NCBI GenBank assembly: GCA_902464345.1
Contig: CABQJA010000023.1
Coordinates: forward strand, 1-19,048
DNA length: 19,048 nucleotides
DNA from: an uncultured Clostridium sp.
GTDB lineage: Bacteria > Bacillota > Clostridia > Lachnospirales > Lachnospiraceae
Direction of reading: 5' to 3'
Positions 1-8,176 of this stretch are shown here, piece after piece; the stretch's first letter is position 1, and the number at the start of each line of letters is the position of its first letter. A program made the position numbers and the translations under genes. The notes beneath the pieces are model-generated. The model was not told where the DNA came from, ran no database searches, and worked only from the letters and a program-made list of their open reading frames with translations.

Positions 1-30
1 TGTGAGTAATATCATAATGGAAGATAACGA

Positions 31-1605
31 ATGAAGCGGATATTTAATCAGACATTAAGTGAATATTGTGGAAAAGACTATTATCCATGGCATATGCCGG
101 GGCATAAGCGTCAGGCATCATTAGCAGAGACTATTCCAACGCTTGGAATGGGGAATCAGTTGGATGTGACGGAGGTGCCGGGGCTGGATAATCTGAACGC
201 ACCGGAAGCTTCGATCGCAGAGTCTGAGCGGGAGTTGACGCAGGTATATGGAAGCGTGAAGTCATATTATCTGGTAAATGGCAGTACCTGTGGAATCTTA
301 ACTGCGATTTCTGCGTGCTGCAGGCAGGGTGACACCCTGATCATGGCCAGAAACTGTCATAAGTCAGTGTATCATGCAGTGCTGTTACTTGGTTTGAAAC
401 CGGTATATATCTATCCGGAGACAATGGAGGAATATGGAATCTGTGGAAGCATTTTACCGGAGCAGGTTGAGATGGCGTTCCGGGAGCATCCGGAAGCGAA
501 GGCAATGGTTCTGACTTCACCGACCTATGAAGGGGTTGTGTCTGATATACGGACGATCAGTGATACGGTACACAGAGCAGGTGCCAAATTGATCGTGGAT
601 GAAGCTCATGGAGCACATATGGAGTTTGGAGACATGTTCCCGGAAACGGCGACCCGGTGCGGCGCAGATCTGGTGATCGAGAGCCTGCATAAGACTCTGC
701 CATGCTATACGCAGTGCGCCATTCTTCATATAGGAAAGGGTACTGATCAGATAGCTTCTAAAGGGACCGGAGTTGACCGGCAGCAGGAACTTCGGGAACG
801 GGTTGAACAGTATATGAGTATGTATCAGACCAGCTCGCCATCGTATTTATTTGTAGCGAATATGGAGGATGTGATCGCAGCAATGGATGGCTGGCGTGAC
901 AGCCGGATGAAAGAGTATGGAAAGAGATTGAAGAAATATCGCAAGAAATGGGAGGCATATGAGGCAATCCATTTGCTGACGGAGGAAGAAGTCCGGGCAC
1001 AGGGTGGATATGCCTATGACTGTTCCAAGCTGGTATTCTGCATGAAAGGCGGATGGAGTGGTGAAGCATTTCTGAGCTATATGGAAGAGAAGTACGGACT
1101 GGTGTTTGAGATGGCTTCGTTACATTATGCACTGGCAATGACCAGTGTAGCAGACACGGAAGAAGCCTTTGAACGGCTGGATCGGGCACTGGCAGCGACC
1201 GAGCAGCTTCTTAGGGAAAGAAAAGATCAAGAAGCAGGTGAAGAGCTCGAAGGACATCCGGAGGAAAATGGTTCTGTAAGGAGAAGTTCAACATATACGT
1301 ATTCTCCATGCAAGGAAGATGCAAGGGAGGTACTGACTCCGGCACAGGCGTGGAACCGGGAAACGGAGACGGTTACACCGGAGGAAGCGGCCGGAAGAAT
1401 TGCCGGAGATTATGTGACGGTATATCCGCCGGGGATTCCGCAGCTGGTGCCGGGAGAGCCGATCGGAGCGGGAGAGGTGACATATCTGGAAGCCTGCAGG
1501 AAAGCCGGTCTGACAATATATGGAATTGCAGAAGGAAGAATCAAGGTACTGAAAGAAATTCTGAAAGAAAATCCGGAGGAAGATGAAAAGAACAGCAATT
1601 TGTAA
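31..1605 (+). CDS. Orn/Lys/Arg decarboxylase family protein (YaaO/SpeA-like)
   Basis: PLP-dependent fold-type I amino acid decarboxylase that would form a polyamine precursor (agmatine, cadaverine or putrescine) in the cytoplasm; the substrate cannot be read from sequence. Visible family motifs are WHMPGHKR near residue 20, DVTEVPGLDNL near 45, the cofactor-site NGST, the aspartate motif VDEAHGAH (D190), and SLHKTLP with the Schiff-base lysine K221. A C-terminal domain with YPPGIPQLVPGE closes the protein. At 524 residues it is the short Gram-positive form, lacking the N-terminal wing domain of the enterobacterial enzymes. The ATG follows a modest GGAAG site. In Bacillus the homologue yaaO lies directly upstream of tmk; here four genes separate them. 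The family is sure, the substrate is not. Confidence 0.93.
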   Translation: MKRIFNQTLSEYCGKDYYPWHMPGHKRQASLAETIPTLGMGNQLDVTEVPGLDNLNAPEASIAESERELTQVYGSVKSYYLVNGSTCGILTAISACCRQGDTLIMARNCHKSVYHAVLLLGLKPVYIYPETMEEYGICGSILPEQVEMAFREHPEAKAMVLTSPTYEGVVSDIRTISDTVHRAGAKLIVDEAHGAHMEFGDMFPETATRCGADLVIESLHKTLPCYTQCAILHIGKGTDQIASKGTGVDRQQELRERVEQYMSMYQTSSPSYLFVANMEDVIAAMDGWRDSRMKEYGKRLKKYRKKWEAYEAIHLLTEEEVRAQGGYAYDCSKLVFCMKGGWSGEAFLSYMEEKYGLVFEMASLHYALAMTSVADTEEAFERLDRALAATEQLLRERKDQEAGEELEGHPEENGSVRRSSTYTYSPCKEDAREVLTPAQAWNRETETVTPEEAAGRIAGDYVTVYPPGIPQLVPGEPIGAGEVTYLEACRKAGLTIYGIAEGRIKVLKEILKENPEEDEKNSNL

Positions 1606-1703
1606 AGAGATTGAAATAAATATAGGTGGTTTTTTGGAAAAGCTTATGATACACTATAAAAATGACATAAAAGTAAGAATGATAATTCAAAGGAGGAATG
1701 AAT

Positions 1704-2297
1704 ATGTCTAATAGTGACGTCGAATCATTAGTAGAAGGGCTGGTTGCATCCGGAGCACTGATAATGGTAATTGCAATCATAGGCATTATGCTTTTACTGT
1801 CTATTGCCGTCTATGTGCTGCAGGCAGTCGCACTTTATAAGATGGCAAATAAGCTAGGTCATCAGTATCCATGGATGGCATGGATTCCATATGCAAATAC
1901 TTATCTGTTGTTTACACTTCCGGATAAGAAGCTGAAGGTATTGGCATTTAATAAGGAAGTCGATCGTACGACCGGATTCTGGATCTGGCTTGCCATTACG
2001 CTTGGTGGTAGTGTGATTCAGGGTATTTTCTCTGCTTTTACGGTGATTCCGGTTATCGGACCGATTATCGTATCGCTGGTACCAATCGCAATTATGGTGG
2101 CAAGAATCTTTATTAGCTACTCTGCATACAAGGATCTGTATGAGATGTTTGTGGATGAATCACAGGCAACACCATTTGCAATCGTCAGCATTATTGTTCC
2201 AATTACATCCGTTGTATTTCTGTTGATTGCATCAAGCAAGAACCCAAAGCCGGTAGTACAGGTAGAGGAAAATAACGGAAAGTATACCTATTACTAA
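1704..2297 (+). CDS. small polytopic membrane protein (DUF5684-like)
   Basis: A 197-residue integral membrane protein with about four hydrophobic segments: roughly residues 16-42, 86-108, 113-135 and 158-178. After the first segment comes a polar stretch, YKMANKLGHQYPWMAWIPYAN, which I associate from memory with DUF5684-type membrane proteins of clostridia. No catalytic motif is visible. The start is placed at ATG 1704 because AGGAGG at 1691-1696 sits 7 nt before it; the in-frame ATG at 1698 would be only one base from that site. The 92-nt gap upstream is AT-rich and holds possible -10 elements (TATGAT, TATAAA) with no good -35. The tail is polar and ends in Tyr-Tyr. Function unknown. Confidence 0.8.
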   Translation: MSNSDVESLVEGLVASGALIMVIAIIGIMLLLSIAVYVLQAVALYKMANKLGHQYPWMAWIPYANTYLLFTLPDKKLKVLAFNKEVDRTTGFWIWLAITLGGSVIQGIFSAFTVIPVIGPIIVSLVPIAIMVARIFISYSAYKDLYEMFVDESQATPFAIVSIIVPITSVVFLLIASSKNPKPVVQVEENNGKYTYY

Positions 2298-2298
2298 A

Positions 2299-2314
2299 AT
2301 ATTTTAGAAAATAT
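2299..2314. promoter_or_regulatory. AT palindrome resembling a CodY box (tentative)
   Basis: ATATTTT-AG-AAAATAT is a perfect inverted repeat just after the stop of the membrane-protein gene and about 45 nt before the ABC promoter. It matches 11 of 15 positions of the CodY consensus AATTTTCWGAAAATT. Amino acid importers are frequent CodY targets in Firmicutes, but an AT-only palindrome this short can arise by chance. Confidence 0.25.
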
Positions 2315-2357
2315 AGGACAAATGCGTGGTCAAATGGCGGAACTATAGGTCAGACCA

Positions 2358-2387
2358 TTGACAAATCATGTGATAATAGTGTAAAAT
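2358..2387 (+). promoter_or_regulatory. SigA-type promoter of the amino acid ABC operon
   Basis: A perfect -35 TTGACA (2358-2363) is followed after 18 nt by -10 TAAAAT (2382-2387), about 50 nt before the lipoprotein start. A short palindrome GGTC-A-GACC (2348-2356) abuts the -35 on its upstream side, and an imperfect inverted pair GTCAAATGG (2329-2337) / CCATTGAC (2355-2362) overlaps it. These could be a repressor or activator site. Confidence 0.65.
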
Positions 2388-2437
2388 TCGCTAAGATGTA
2401 AGTAAAGATTTTAGAAGGAGGAATCGAGGTAAGTAAC

Positions 2438-3301
2438 ATGAAAAAGTTAATTTCAAAGATTGCTGCAGTAGGACTTGTAGCAGCTATGGCGATGTCACTG
2501 GCAGGCTGTGGTGCCGGAGCCGGAAGCGGAGCCGGTGTGGTTAAGACCATTGATATTTCGCTGACCGATGAGCAGTATGCATTTGGAGTGGATAAGAACA
2601 ATGCAGACCTGTTAGAGCAGACCAATAAGTATATCGAGCAGATCAAGGGCGACGGTACACTGGATTCTATCTGTGAGCATTACTTTGGTGACGGAGAGCC
2701 GGTTGGCGTTACTTCCGCAAAGGAAGATGAGTCCAAGGATCAGCTGGTAGTAGCTACCAATGCTGAGTTCTCACCGTTTGAGTATAAGGAAGGTGATACC
2801 TTCTACGGTATTGATATGGAGCTCGCACAGGGACTTGCAGAGTACCTGAACAAGGAACTGGTTATCCTGGATGTAGACTTTGAGGCTGTTTGTACTTATG
2901 TAGATACCGGAAAGGCTGATATGGCAATCGCCGGCCTGACCATTAATGAGACCAGAAAAGAGAGTGTAAACTTTACTGACTCTTACTATACAGCGTCTCA
3001 GGTACTGATCGTACCAAGCAGTGATACAGCATTTGATTCCTGCGAGACAGCCGATGATGTACTGGCAGTTCTGGCAGATCAGGATGCAGGCCGTATCGGC
3101 GGACAGAGCGGAACAACCGCTGAGTTCTATGTAAAGGGCGATTCTGATTGGGGATTCGATGGAATTTCCAATATGAGCTGGGTAGGTTATACCTCCGGTT
3201 CATTGGCAGTAAACGATATGTTATCCGGTAATATCAATTATGTAATGATCGATAAGGCACCGGCTGAAATGATTGTGAAGAAGGTAAATGCAGCAAATTA
3301 A
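2438..3301 (+). CDS. amino acid ABC transporter substrate-binding lipoprotein (apparently circularly permuted family 3 SBP)
   Basis: Extracytoplasmic binding protein for a polar amino acid, lipid-anchored at C24 (signal peptide ending in lipobox LAGC). The main domain, about residues 97-287, carries the family 3 hallmarks LVVATNAEFSPFEY, YGIDMELA, ADMAIAGLTI, RKESVNFTDSYY and a late IDKAPAE. It stops where a normal family 3 protein would still continue for about 50 residues. That missing tail is recognisable near the N-terminus instead: residues about 36-87 (YAFGVDKNNADLLEQ, IKGDGTLDSICEHYFGDG) look like the usual last strand and helices of the fold. The order therefore reads tail, then body: a circular permutation, or a remnant of a tandem domain. 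AAGGAGGAATCGAGG precedes the start. First gene of the importer operon; ligand unknown. Confidence 0.92.
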   Translation: MKKLISKIAAVGLVAAMAMSLAGCGAGAGSGAGVVKTIDISLTDEQYAFGVDKNNADLLEQTNKYIEQIKGDGTLDSICEHYFGDGEPVGVTSAKEDESKDQLVVATNAEFSPFEYKEGDTFYGIDMELAQGLAEYLNKELVILDVDFEAVCTYVDTGKADMAIAGLTINETRKESVNFTDSYYTASQVLIVPSSDTAFDSCETADDVLAVLADQDAGRIGGQSGTTAEFYVKGDSDWGFDGISNMSWVGYTSGSLAVNDMLSGNINYVMIDKAPAEMIVKKVNAAN

Positions 3302-3318
3302 TGAGCGGCATTGAGAGG

Positions 3319-3346
3319 AAACCTGTCTGAATACGACAGGTTTTTT
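3319..3346 (+). terminator. intrinsic terminator/attenuator between binding protein and permease
   Basis: A 9-bp perfect stem AAACCTGTC / GACAGGTTT (3319-3327 with 3335-3343), a 7-nt loop and a run of six T (3341-3346). It lies directly after the binding-protein stop and before the permease ribosome binding site. Partial termination here would give more binding protein than permease and ATPase, a common arrangement in ABC import operons. Confidence 0.8.
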
Positions 3347-3372
3347 CTCATATTATGCGTGGAGAAAAAACT

Positions 3373-4098
3373 ATGACGATTCAATCACTTGTAACAAAAT
3401 GGAATATGTTCTTTGACACCTTCCTGAACAAGGGTGGTTATAAGGAAGTATTAACAGGGTTGTTAAATACCCTGATTATTGCATTGCTGGCATTGGTACT
3501 CGGTATTATCATCGGAACGATCATTGCGGCAATTGAAGTACAGCCGAAGAAGTATGGCGCCTGGGGGAAGGCTCTGGCTGTTCTGAAGAAGATATCCGGG
3601 ATTTATGTAGCGTTCTTCCGGGGAACACCAATGGTAGTACAGCTGTTGTTAGGATATTTCGTAATCCTTCCGCTGCTTGGAATTAATCTGTCTTCGATCG
3701 TGGTGGCTACCCTGATCATGGGTCTGAACAGTGGTGCCTATGTATCGGAGATTATGCGTTCCGGTATCTTATCGGTGGATATCGGACAGATGGAGGCCGG
3801 TCGTGCATTGGGACTGGGCTATGGAACGACTATGTGGAAGATCATCATTCCGCAGGCAGTTAAGAATATTCTGCCGACTCTGGGTAATGAGCTGATCTCG
3901 CTGGTGAAGGAGACCTCGGTAGTCAGCTTCATCGGTGTCGTCGATCTGTATAAGGCATTCCGTAACATTGGTTCCGGAAATTATGAATACATGATGCCAT
4001 TCCTTGTTATGGCAGTGATTTATATTGTGATTATTCTGATCATAACCTTTGCGTTAAAGATGATGGAAAGGGGGCTGCGGGCAAGTGATAAGCGTTAG
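3373..4098 (+). CDS. amino acid ABC transporter permease (HisM/GlnP type)
   Basis: Membrane subunit of the importer, about 241 residues with around five transmembrane helices. The ATPase-coupling EAA loop is clear at residues 141-165: EAGRALGLG, then IIIPQAVKNILPTLGNE. The preceding NTLIIALLALVLGIIIG and FFRGTPMVVQLLL are characteristic of the polar amino acid permease family. There is a single permease gene, so a homodimer is likely. The start is set at ATG 3373, with GGAG at 3361-3364 correctly spaced; the earlier in-frame ATG at 3355 has no ribosome binding site and would place the Shine-Dalgarno inside the gene. The 3' end overlaps the ATPase gene by 14 nt, suggesting translational coupling. 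Confidence 0.93.
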   Translation: MTIQSLVTKWNMFFDTFLNKGGYKEVLTGLLNTLIIALLALVLGIIIGTIIAAIEVQPKKYGAWGKALAVLKKISGIYVAFFRGTPMVVQLLLGYFVILPLLGINLSSIVVATLIMGLNSGAYVSEIMRSGILSVDIGQMEAGRALGLGYGTTMWKIIIPQAVKNILPTLGNELISLVKETSVVSFIGVVDLYKAFRNIGSGNYEYMMPFLVMAVIYIVIILIITFALKMMERGLRASDKR

Positions 4099-5026
4099 AA
4101 ATATTTATAAGAATTTCGGAGATTTACATGTATTAAAGGGTGTAAGCAGCGAGATCCAGAAGGGCGAGAAGGTAGCAATCATCGGTCCTTCCGGAAGCGG
4201 TAAGAGTACCCTGCTTCGTTGCATGAACCTGTTAGAGGAGCCTACCTATGGTGAAATCTGGCTGGATGACCAGCTGCTGACACCGGCAGACCCATACCTG
4301 CATCCGGAGGTTATGAAGGCATCAAGGACCTACCAGAAGCTTCTGGCAGAGGAACTGGCAAAGGCGGAGTCCGGCGTGAAGGCAGAGGAGTTATCTGCCA
4401 AGCTGGAGCAGGAGCTGATTCGCCGGATTAAAGAGGAAGATCTGCTGAATGAGAAGCATGAGGGCAGTGAATATAAGAATCTTTTAAAACAGATCGAGAA
4501 GGAGAACCGGGTGAATGTGAACCTGGCAAGACAGCGGGTCGGCATGGTGTTCCAGCATTTCAATCTGTTTAATAACCTGACGGTTATGGAGAATCTGACA
4601 CTGGCACCGGTGACGCTGAAGCTGCAGTCTGCAGAGGAGGCCACCGAGAAGGCAAGTGCCCTGTTAAAGAGAATCGGATTATATGAGAAGAAGGATGAGT
4701 ATCCGAATAAATTATCCGGTGGACAGAAGCAGCGAATCGCGATCGTGCGGTCACTGGTTATGAATCCGGAGGCGATGTTATTTGACGAACCGACGTCCGC
4801 ACTGGATCCGGAGATGGTCGGAGAAGTATTGGAGCTGATCCGGGAACTGGCGGATGAAGGTATGACCATGGTAATCGTAACCCATGAGATGGGCTTTGCC
4901 AGAGAAGTGGCAACCAGAGTCCTGTTCATGGATGGCGGTCAGATCAAGGAAGAGAACACACCGGAGGAGTTTTTCGGTAATCCGCAGAATCCGAGATTAC
5001 AGGAATTTTTATCCAAGGTATTGTAG
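4085..5026 (+). CDS. amino acid ABC transporter ATP-binding protein with helical insertion (GlnQ type)
   Basis: Cytoplasmic ATPase subunit. Walker A is GPSGSGKS at 34-41 (K40), the Q-loop glutamine is Q157 in GMVFQHFNLF, the signature is LSGGQ at 210-214, Walker B is AMLFDEP (D234, E235), the D-loop is SALD and the switch histidine is H267 in VTHE. All key residues are present, so it should be active. It starts with GTG, 14 nt inside the permease gene, with AAAGGGGG upstream. At 313 residues it is longer than the usual 240-250. The extra 65-70 residues (about 72-145, rich in Glu, Lys, Leu and Ala, predicted charged helices) sit between Walker A and the Q-loop, where GlnQ-type proteins have a short loop. 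Confidence 0.95.
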   Translation: MISVRNIYKNFGDLHVLKGVSSEIQKGEKVAIIGPSGSGKSTLLRCMNLLEEPTYGEIWLDDQLLTPADPYLHPEVMKASRTYQKLLAEELAKAESGVKAEELSAKLEQELIRRIKEEDLLNEKHEGSEYKNLLKQIEKENRVNVNLARQRVGMVFQHFNLFNNLTVMENLTLAPVTLKLQSAEEATEKASALLKRIGLYEKKDEYPNKLSGGQKQRIAIVRSLVMNPEAMLFDEPTSALDPEMVGEVLELIRELADEGMTMVIVTHEMGFAREVATRVLFMDGGQIKEENTPEEFFGNPQNPRLQEFLSKVL

Positions 5027-5063
5027 AGCTATAAACAGATAAGAAAGGTTCGGGACATCAAAG

Positions 5064-5690
5064 ATGCAGGGATTATTTGTTTCCATGGAGGGTCCAGACG
5101 GAGCCGGTAAGAGTACACAGATTGAACTGCTGCGGGCATATCTGACTGCACGGGGATATGATGTGATCATCACCAGAGAACCGGGCGGAACGGTCATCAG
5201 TGAGGCAATTCGTCAGATTATTTTGAATAAAGAGTATACGGAAATGAGTCCGAATACAGAGCTTCTGCTATATGCGGCAGCCAGAGCGCAGCTGGTGCAG
5301 GAGGTCATCCGGCCGGCACTGGATGCAGGCAAGGCGGTGATCTGTGACCGGTTTCTGGAGTCTTCGGTCGTTTATCAGGGGATTGCCAGAGGTCTGGGCG
5401 TGGAGAAGGTCTATGCGGTCAATGATTATGCATTGGAAGGGTTGCGGCCGCAGCTGACGATCCTGCTGGATCTGTCTGCGGAGGAAGGCCTTCGTCGGAA
5501 GAAGAACCAGGCGGAGCTGGACCGGATGGAGGCAGAGGGACTGCAGTTCCATCAGAAGGTCGTAGAGGGCTACCGGATGTTGGCAGACCGTGAAAAGGAT
5601 AGAATTATGAAGATATCTGCTTCTTTACCGGTAGATGAGATTCATGCTAAAATAGTATCAGCTATTGAAGAACGGATTTTCAGCCGATAA
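5064..5690 (+). CDS. tmk: thymidylate kinase
   Basis: Phosphorylates dTMP to dTDP with ATP in the dTTP pathway. It has 208 residues, the normal length. The P-loop is EGPDGAGKST (9-18, K16), the substrate-site motif TREPGG is at 37-42, and the DR motif is CDRFLESSVVYQG (D95, R96). The lid region RRKKNQAELDRMEAEG is basic. The start fits the usual N-terminus (M-x-G-LF-V-S-x-EG), although the nearest Shine-Dalgarno-like AGAAAGG lies about 16 nt upstream. It begins the conserved replication/Ric block; only 37 nt separate it from the ABC ATPase gene, so read-through from the transporter operon is possible. Confidence 0.97.
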   Translation: MQGLFVSMEGPDGAGKSTQIELLRAYLTARGYDVIITREPGGTVISEAIRQIILNKEYTEMSPNTELLLYAAARAQLVQEVIRPALDAGKAVICDRFLESSVVYQGIARGLGVEKVYAVNDYALEGLRPQLTILLDLSAEEGLRRKKNQAELDRMEAEGLQFHQKVVEGYRMLADREKDRIMKISASLPVDEIHAKIVSAIEERIFSR

Positions 5691-5745
5691 TAATGATAGG
5701 ATGATAATTATAAGGATTGCATGATACCGGAAGGAGGTCGGAGTA

Positions 5746-6189
5746 ATGGAAATTAATCTGGATGCCATATCGAAGTTAACACAGATCGATGCCACAGAGG
5801 CAGTAAAGAATACCGGAAATGATGATTTCAAATTTACTCTGGTCAGTCACCTTCAGGAGAGTGAGCTTCAGGCGAAGCTGGAGGGCCTGATGAAGGAGAT
5901 CGAGTCCGAGGGGCAGAGGATCGCCAGGCGGAAGGATATCCGGGACATGAAGCGGTATCGGGCGAAGATTAAGGAATTTATGAATGAAATTACGACCCAT
6001 TCCCATACATTTTCCAGAGAGAACTTTCTGGATCGGAAGGGAAGACACCGGGTATATGGAATCATTCATCAGGTAGATGAAGATTTGGATAAACTGGCAG
6101 AGGCATTGCTGTCAGAGGAGAAGGATCATCTGGAGATTCTTCGGTTAATTGATGAGATACGGGGAATGCTGATCGACATTTTGACGTAA
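5746..6189 (+). CDS. yaaR: YaaR family protein (DUF327)
   Basis: A 147-residue cytoplasmic, helix-rich, charged protein of the YaaR/DUF327 family. The family is found between tmk and holB in many Firmicutes, and the length matches Bacillus YaaR (146). Recognisable family stretches are FKFTLVSHL, RYRAKIKEFMNEI and RKGRHRVYGIIHQVDEDLDKL. AAGGAGGT lies at a good distance before the ATG. There are no catalytic motifs. The biochemical role of the family is not settled, and the assignment rests on sequence pattern plus context. Confidence 0.9.
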   Translation: MEINLDAISKLTQIDATEAVKNTGNDDFKFTLVSHLQESELQAKLEGLMKEIESEGQRIARRKDIRDMKRYRAKIKEFMNEITTHSHTFSRENFLDRKGRHRVYGIIHQVDEDLDKLAEALLSEEKDHLEILRLIDEIRGMLIDILT

Positions 6190-6208
6190 CAGAAAGAGGG
6201 TGTATGCC

Positions 6209-7219
6209 ATGACGACATTTCGTGATGTAGTAGGACATGAGAGTATTATAGGGCATTTCAAGAGCAGTATTGAGCAGGGAAAAGTGGCACATGCTTATCT
6301 GATCCATGGGGAGAAGGGCACCGGAAAGAAGATGCTGGCAGGACTGTTTGCCAAGACACTGCAATGTGAGGCCGGTGGTACGGATCCTTGTGGGACCTGT
6401 CGCTCCTGCATCCAGTGTGACAGTGGAAACCAGCCGGATATTATCTGGGTAACACATGAGAAGCCGACTGTGATCTCGGTAGATGATATTCGTGAGCAGG
6501 TTAATAATGATATTATTATCAAACCATACAGCAGCCGGTATAAGATTTATATTATTCCGGAGGCGGAGCTGATGAATCCGCAGGCGCAGAATGCATTGTT
6601 AAAGACGATTGAGGAACCGCCGGAGTATGCGGTCATTATGCTGTTGACCAATAATCTGGACAAGATGCTGCCGACGATCCTGTCGCGGTGCATTACACTG
6701 AACCTGAAGCCGGTAGGCGAGCTGGACATGATGGAGTATTTATCCAGAATGGGGGTTCCGCAGGCAAAGGCCAAGTTCTGTGTCGGATTTGCATTCGGCA
6801 ATCTGGGGAAGGCCGTTCGACTGGCTACCTCGGAGGAGTATAATGAGATCAAGCATGATTGTGTGCAGATTCTGAAGGATATCAATCGCATGGAGATCTA
6901 CGATCTGATCGATGCGGTGAAGAAGATGTCCAAGTATAAATTAGATATTTATGATTATCTGGATATCATGATGATGTGGTACCGGGATATTCTGATGTTA
7001 AAGGTGTCCGGATCGCCGGATAAGCTGCTGTTCAAGGAAGAGTATGCGACCTTAAAGCAGCAGGCCAATTATATTTCTTATGAAGGTATTGAGAATGTGC
7101 TGAAGGCACTGGATAAGGTTAAGGTACGGCTAGAAGCGAATGTAAACTTCGACATAGCAATGGAGCTTCTGCTGTTAACAATAAAGGAGAATCAGAATGA
7201 TAGAAGTAATCGGAGTTAG
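6209..7219 (+). CDS. holB: DNA polymerase III subunit delta' (clamp loader)
   Basis: Delta-prime subunit of the clamp loader, which helps load the beta clamp on primed DNA. The AAA+ fold begins VVGHESIIGHFKSSI. The P-loop-like GEKGTGKK is at 34-41, the zinc-binding cysteines are C53, C61, C64 and C67, the helix NPQAQNALLKTIEEPP follows, and the SRC motif is S159-R160-C161. About 336 residues is typical. The start is set at ATG 6209, eight nt after AAAGAGGG; GTG 6200, in frame, overlaps that site. The 3' end overlaps ricT by 23 nt, so translation is probably coupled. Confidence 0.94.
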   Translation: MTTFRDVVGHESIIGHFKSSIEQGKVAHAYLIHGEKGTGKKMLAGLFAKTLQCEAGGTDPCGTCRSCIQCDSGNQPDIIWVTHEKPTVISVDDIREQVNNDIIIKPYSSRYKIYIIPEAELMNPQAQNALLKTIEEPPEYAVIMLLTNNLDKMLPTILSRCITLNLKPVGELDMMEYLSRMGVPQAKAKFCVGFAFGNLGKAVRLATSEEYNEIKHDCVQILKDINRMEIYDLIDAVKKMSKYKLDIYDYLDIMMMWYRDILMLKVSGSPDKLLFKEEYATLKQQANYISYEGIENVLKALDKVKVRLEANVNFDIAMELLLLTIKENQNDRSNRS

Positions 7220-8114
7220 ATTTCGGGAAAATGGTAAGATCTATTCCTTTAATCCGTTAGATATACAGGTAGAGCCGGGAGATTTCGTAATTGTGGAGAC
7301 CGCCAGAGGCATGGAGTACGGCAAGGTGGTCCGGGGCAGATATTCCTTTGATGAGAAGAGTCTCCAGACTCCGATCAAGCCGATTATCCGGAAAGCGACG
7401 GAGGCAGATGCGGAGCGCGACAGACGGAATAAGGAAAAGAGCAAGGAAGCATTTAATATCTGCCTGCAGAAGATTGCGAAGCATAAGCTGGCAATGAAGC
7501 TGATCGAGGCAGAGTATACCTTTGATAACAATAAGGTGCTGTTTTATTTTACAGCAGACGGCCGAATCGATTTCCGGGAGCTGGTTAAGGATCTGGCGGC
7601 TGTGTTTAAGACACGGATCGAGCTGCGGCAGATCGGTGTGCGGGATGAGACCAAGATCGTAGGTGGTATCGGTATCTGCGGACGTGAGCTATGCTGCCAC
7701 AGTCATTTGTCGGATTTCGTACCGGTATCGATCAAGATGGCAAAGGAGCAGAGCCTTTCTCTGAATCCGACTAAGATTTCCGGTGTCTGCGGACGTCTGA
7801 TGTGTTGCCTGAGCTATGAGGAGCAGACTTATGAGTATCTGAATGACCGGATGCCGAATATCGGTGATTATGTGAAGACACCGACCGGTCAGAAGGGTGA
7901 GGTAACCGGTACGAATGTACTGCGCCAGATGGTGAAGGTGGTAGTCACCAATGATGCCGGTGAGAAGGAGGTTCTGGATTTCAAGGTAGATGAGCTGCGG
8001 TTCAAGCCGAAGCGGCGGCGTGATAAATCCAGAGTCAGCGCAGAGGAAATGAAGGAATTAGAAGAGCTGGAGAAACAGGAAAAGAAGGAAGGTAAGTCCA
8101 AGCTGGATGATTAG
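7197..8114 (+). CDS. ricT: PSP1-domain protein RicT (YaaT)
   Basis: Homologue of Bacillus YaaT/RicT, a member of the RicAFT complex. In Bacillus that complex promotes the sporulation phosphorelay and competence and acts with RNase Y in mRNA processing. The PSP1 core has the diagnostic cysteines in two CGRxxCC clusters, C161/C166/C167 and C198/C203/C204, which bind iron-sulfur clusters in the Bacillus complex. The N-terminus VIGVRFRENGKIYSF and DFVIVETARGMEYGKVV are typical. The 305 residues exceed Bacillus RicT by about 30, mainly through a charged Lys/Glu-rich tail. AAGGAGA precedes ATG 7197, inside holB. The Bacillus yabA gene, which follows yaaT there, is absent here. Confidence 0.94.
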   Translation: MIEVIGVRFRENGKIYSFNPLDIQVEPGDFVIVETARGMEYGKVVRGRYSFDEKSLQTPIKPIIRKATEADAERDRRNKEKSKEAFNICLQKIAKHKLAMKLIEAEYTFDNNKVLFYFTADGRIDFRELVKDLAAVFKTRIELRQIGVRDETKIVGGIGICGRELCCHSHLSDFVPVSIKMAKEQSLSLNPTKISGVCGRLMCCLSYEEQTYEYLNDRMPNIGDYVKTPTGQKGEVTGTNVLRQMVKVVVTNDAGEKEVLDFKVDELRFKPKRRRDKSRVSAEEMKELEELEKQEKKEGKSKLDD

Positions 8115-8176
8115 GACAGATTCATTCAGAGGTGGGCGATGGGCAGCAGATGAAGCTCAGACAGGATGAGAGTACG

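Noticed and set aside
758..1189. 143-residue minus-strand frame in the decarboxylase gene
   Set aside because: Antisense shadow of a conserved enzyme without ribosome binding site or motif.
4330..4929. 199-residue open frame on the minus strand inside the ABC ATPase gene
   Set aside because: It is antisense to a fully conserved ATPase, Ser-rich in the way mirror frames are, and has no domain.
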